Assembly (NCBI GenBank): GCA_028691175.1
Contig: JAQUZU010000067.1
Span: 1 to 6,983, forward strand
DNA length: 6,983 nucleotides
DNA from: Candidatus Kapaibacterium sp.
Lineage (GTDB): Bacteria > Bacteroidota > Ignavibacteria > Kapaibacteriales > UBA2268
Reading direction: 5' to 3'
The position numbers and the translations under genes are program-made. The notes below the pieces were generated by a model that had not been told where the DNA came from, ran no database searches, and saw only the letters and a list, made by a program, of their open reading frames with translations. Positions 6,557 to 6,983 of this stretch are shown here, piece by piece. The stretch's first letter is position 1. Each line of letters starts with the position of its first letter.

Positions 6557-6983
6557 ATGAATTTGCATGAGATTTTTGAGAAAAGGCAGAGCAACAGAAA
6601 ATACAGCGATCGCCCGGTTAAAAAGGAGGAGCTGCGATTATGCCTTGAGGCGGCACGTCTTGCACCATCTGCATTGAATGCACAGGCATGGAAATTCATC
6701 GTTATCGACGAACCGGAACTTAAAAAGAATATTGCCGAACTAGCACACAGCCTCGGAATGAATAAATTTGCCGTTCAAGCACCTGTGATTATTGCGTGCG
6801 TAATAGAAAAACCGCGCATTACGTCGTATCTTGGCGAAATAATTCAGGACAAAGACTACCGTATGCTTGATTTAGGCATTGCAATTGAAAATATCTGCCT
6901 GCAGGCGACCGAACTCGGACTCGGCACCTGCATTATGGGTTGGTTTAACGAGACAAAGGCGAAGGCATTGCTGGGAGTTCCGC
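6557..6983 (+). CDS. Nitroreductase family FMN-dependent oxidoreductase, 3' partial
   Basis: The first 142 codons of an FMN enzyme that uses NAD(P)H to reduce nitro compounds, quinones or similar acceptors; the physiological substrate is unknown. Visible family features are the FMN phosphate-binding start RQSNRKYSDRPV (residues 10-21), AARLAPSALNAQAWKFIVID (32-51), APVIIACVIE (75-84), and the helix DLGIAIENICLQATELGLG (105-123) leading to TCIMGW. The family commonly has PSACNSQPW where this protein has PSALNAQAW, so a Cys and a Pro are replaced. The frame runs off the right edge; about 30-60 residues should be missing. ATG 6557 fits the family N-terminus. GTG 6551 would add two residues. No Shine-Dalgarno is visible, so translation is probably coupled to nnrD, whose stop codon is 7 nt upstream. 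Confidence 0.9.
   Translation, partial: MNLHEIFEKRQSNRKYSDRPVKKEELRLCLEAARLAPSALNAQAWKFIVIDEPELKKNIAELAHSLGMNKFAVQAPVIIACVIEKPRITSYLGEIIQDKDYRMLDLGIAIENICLQATELGLGTCIMGWFNETKAKALLGVP

Noticed and set aside
1..6983. CRISPR array, tRNA, rRNA, insertion sequence or defence system
   Set aside because: No regularly spaced repeats, no cloverleaf or rRNA motifs, no transposase and no terminal inverted repeats were seen. The genes are ordinary housekeeping and envelope families.

Overview
The window reads as bacterial chromosome with all recognisable genes on the + strand: the 3' part of an S41 C-terminal processing peptidase, a secreted TPR/thioredoxin-fold protein, an EF-G2-type elongation factor G paralog, a stand-alone ADP-dependent NAD(P)H-hydrate dehydratase, and the 5' part of a nitroreductase. 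Several traits suggest the Bacteroidota/Chlorobiota superphylum (for example Ignavibacteria or Kapaibacteria-like lineages). These are weak Shine-Dalgarno sequences, an A/C-rich G-poor leader before the EF-G gene, a TTTG-N19-TATTTTG promoter candidate close to the Bacteroidota consensus, and the style of the protein families. The species cannot be named from the sequence alone.

Layout. Positions 1-1161: peptidase, open at the left edge, with part of the PDZ domain, a complete Ser-Lys-Gln catalytic core and a helical C-terminal region. 1162-1312: short spacer with no convincing terminator. 1313-3118: signal peptide, beta-rich N-terminal domain, helical/TPR region and C-terminal thioredoxin fold with a WCQPC active site. 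3119-3428: a 310-base non-genic stretch that holds a long-looped hairpin, a 51-codon stop-free stretch that may be a gene remnant, the promoter candidate, two short inverted repeats with 3-nt spacers, and the leader. 3429-5549: EF-G2 paralog, followed by a strong intrinsic terminator at 5563-5606. 5617-6549 and 6557 to the right edge: the hydrate dehydratase and the nitroreductase, separated by 7 nt and probably co-transcribed.

Functional picture. The first two genes act in the cell envelope (proteolysis and thiol-disulfide chemistry). The EF-G paralog is its own transcription unit, with a dedicated promoter region and terminator. It carries Tyr in place of the GTPase-activating His and Ser in place of the switch I Thr. 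The last two genes both concern nicotinamide or flavin redox: repair of hydrated NAD(P)H, and an FMN enzyme that uses NAD(P)H.

No mobile element, CRISPR array, tRNA, rRNA or clearly new multi-gene system was seen. The points most worth following up are the EF-G2 active-site substitutions with its promoter and leader architecture, and the terminator that abuts the ribosome binding site of the dehydratase gene.
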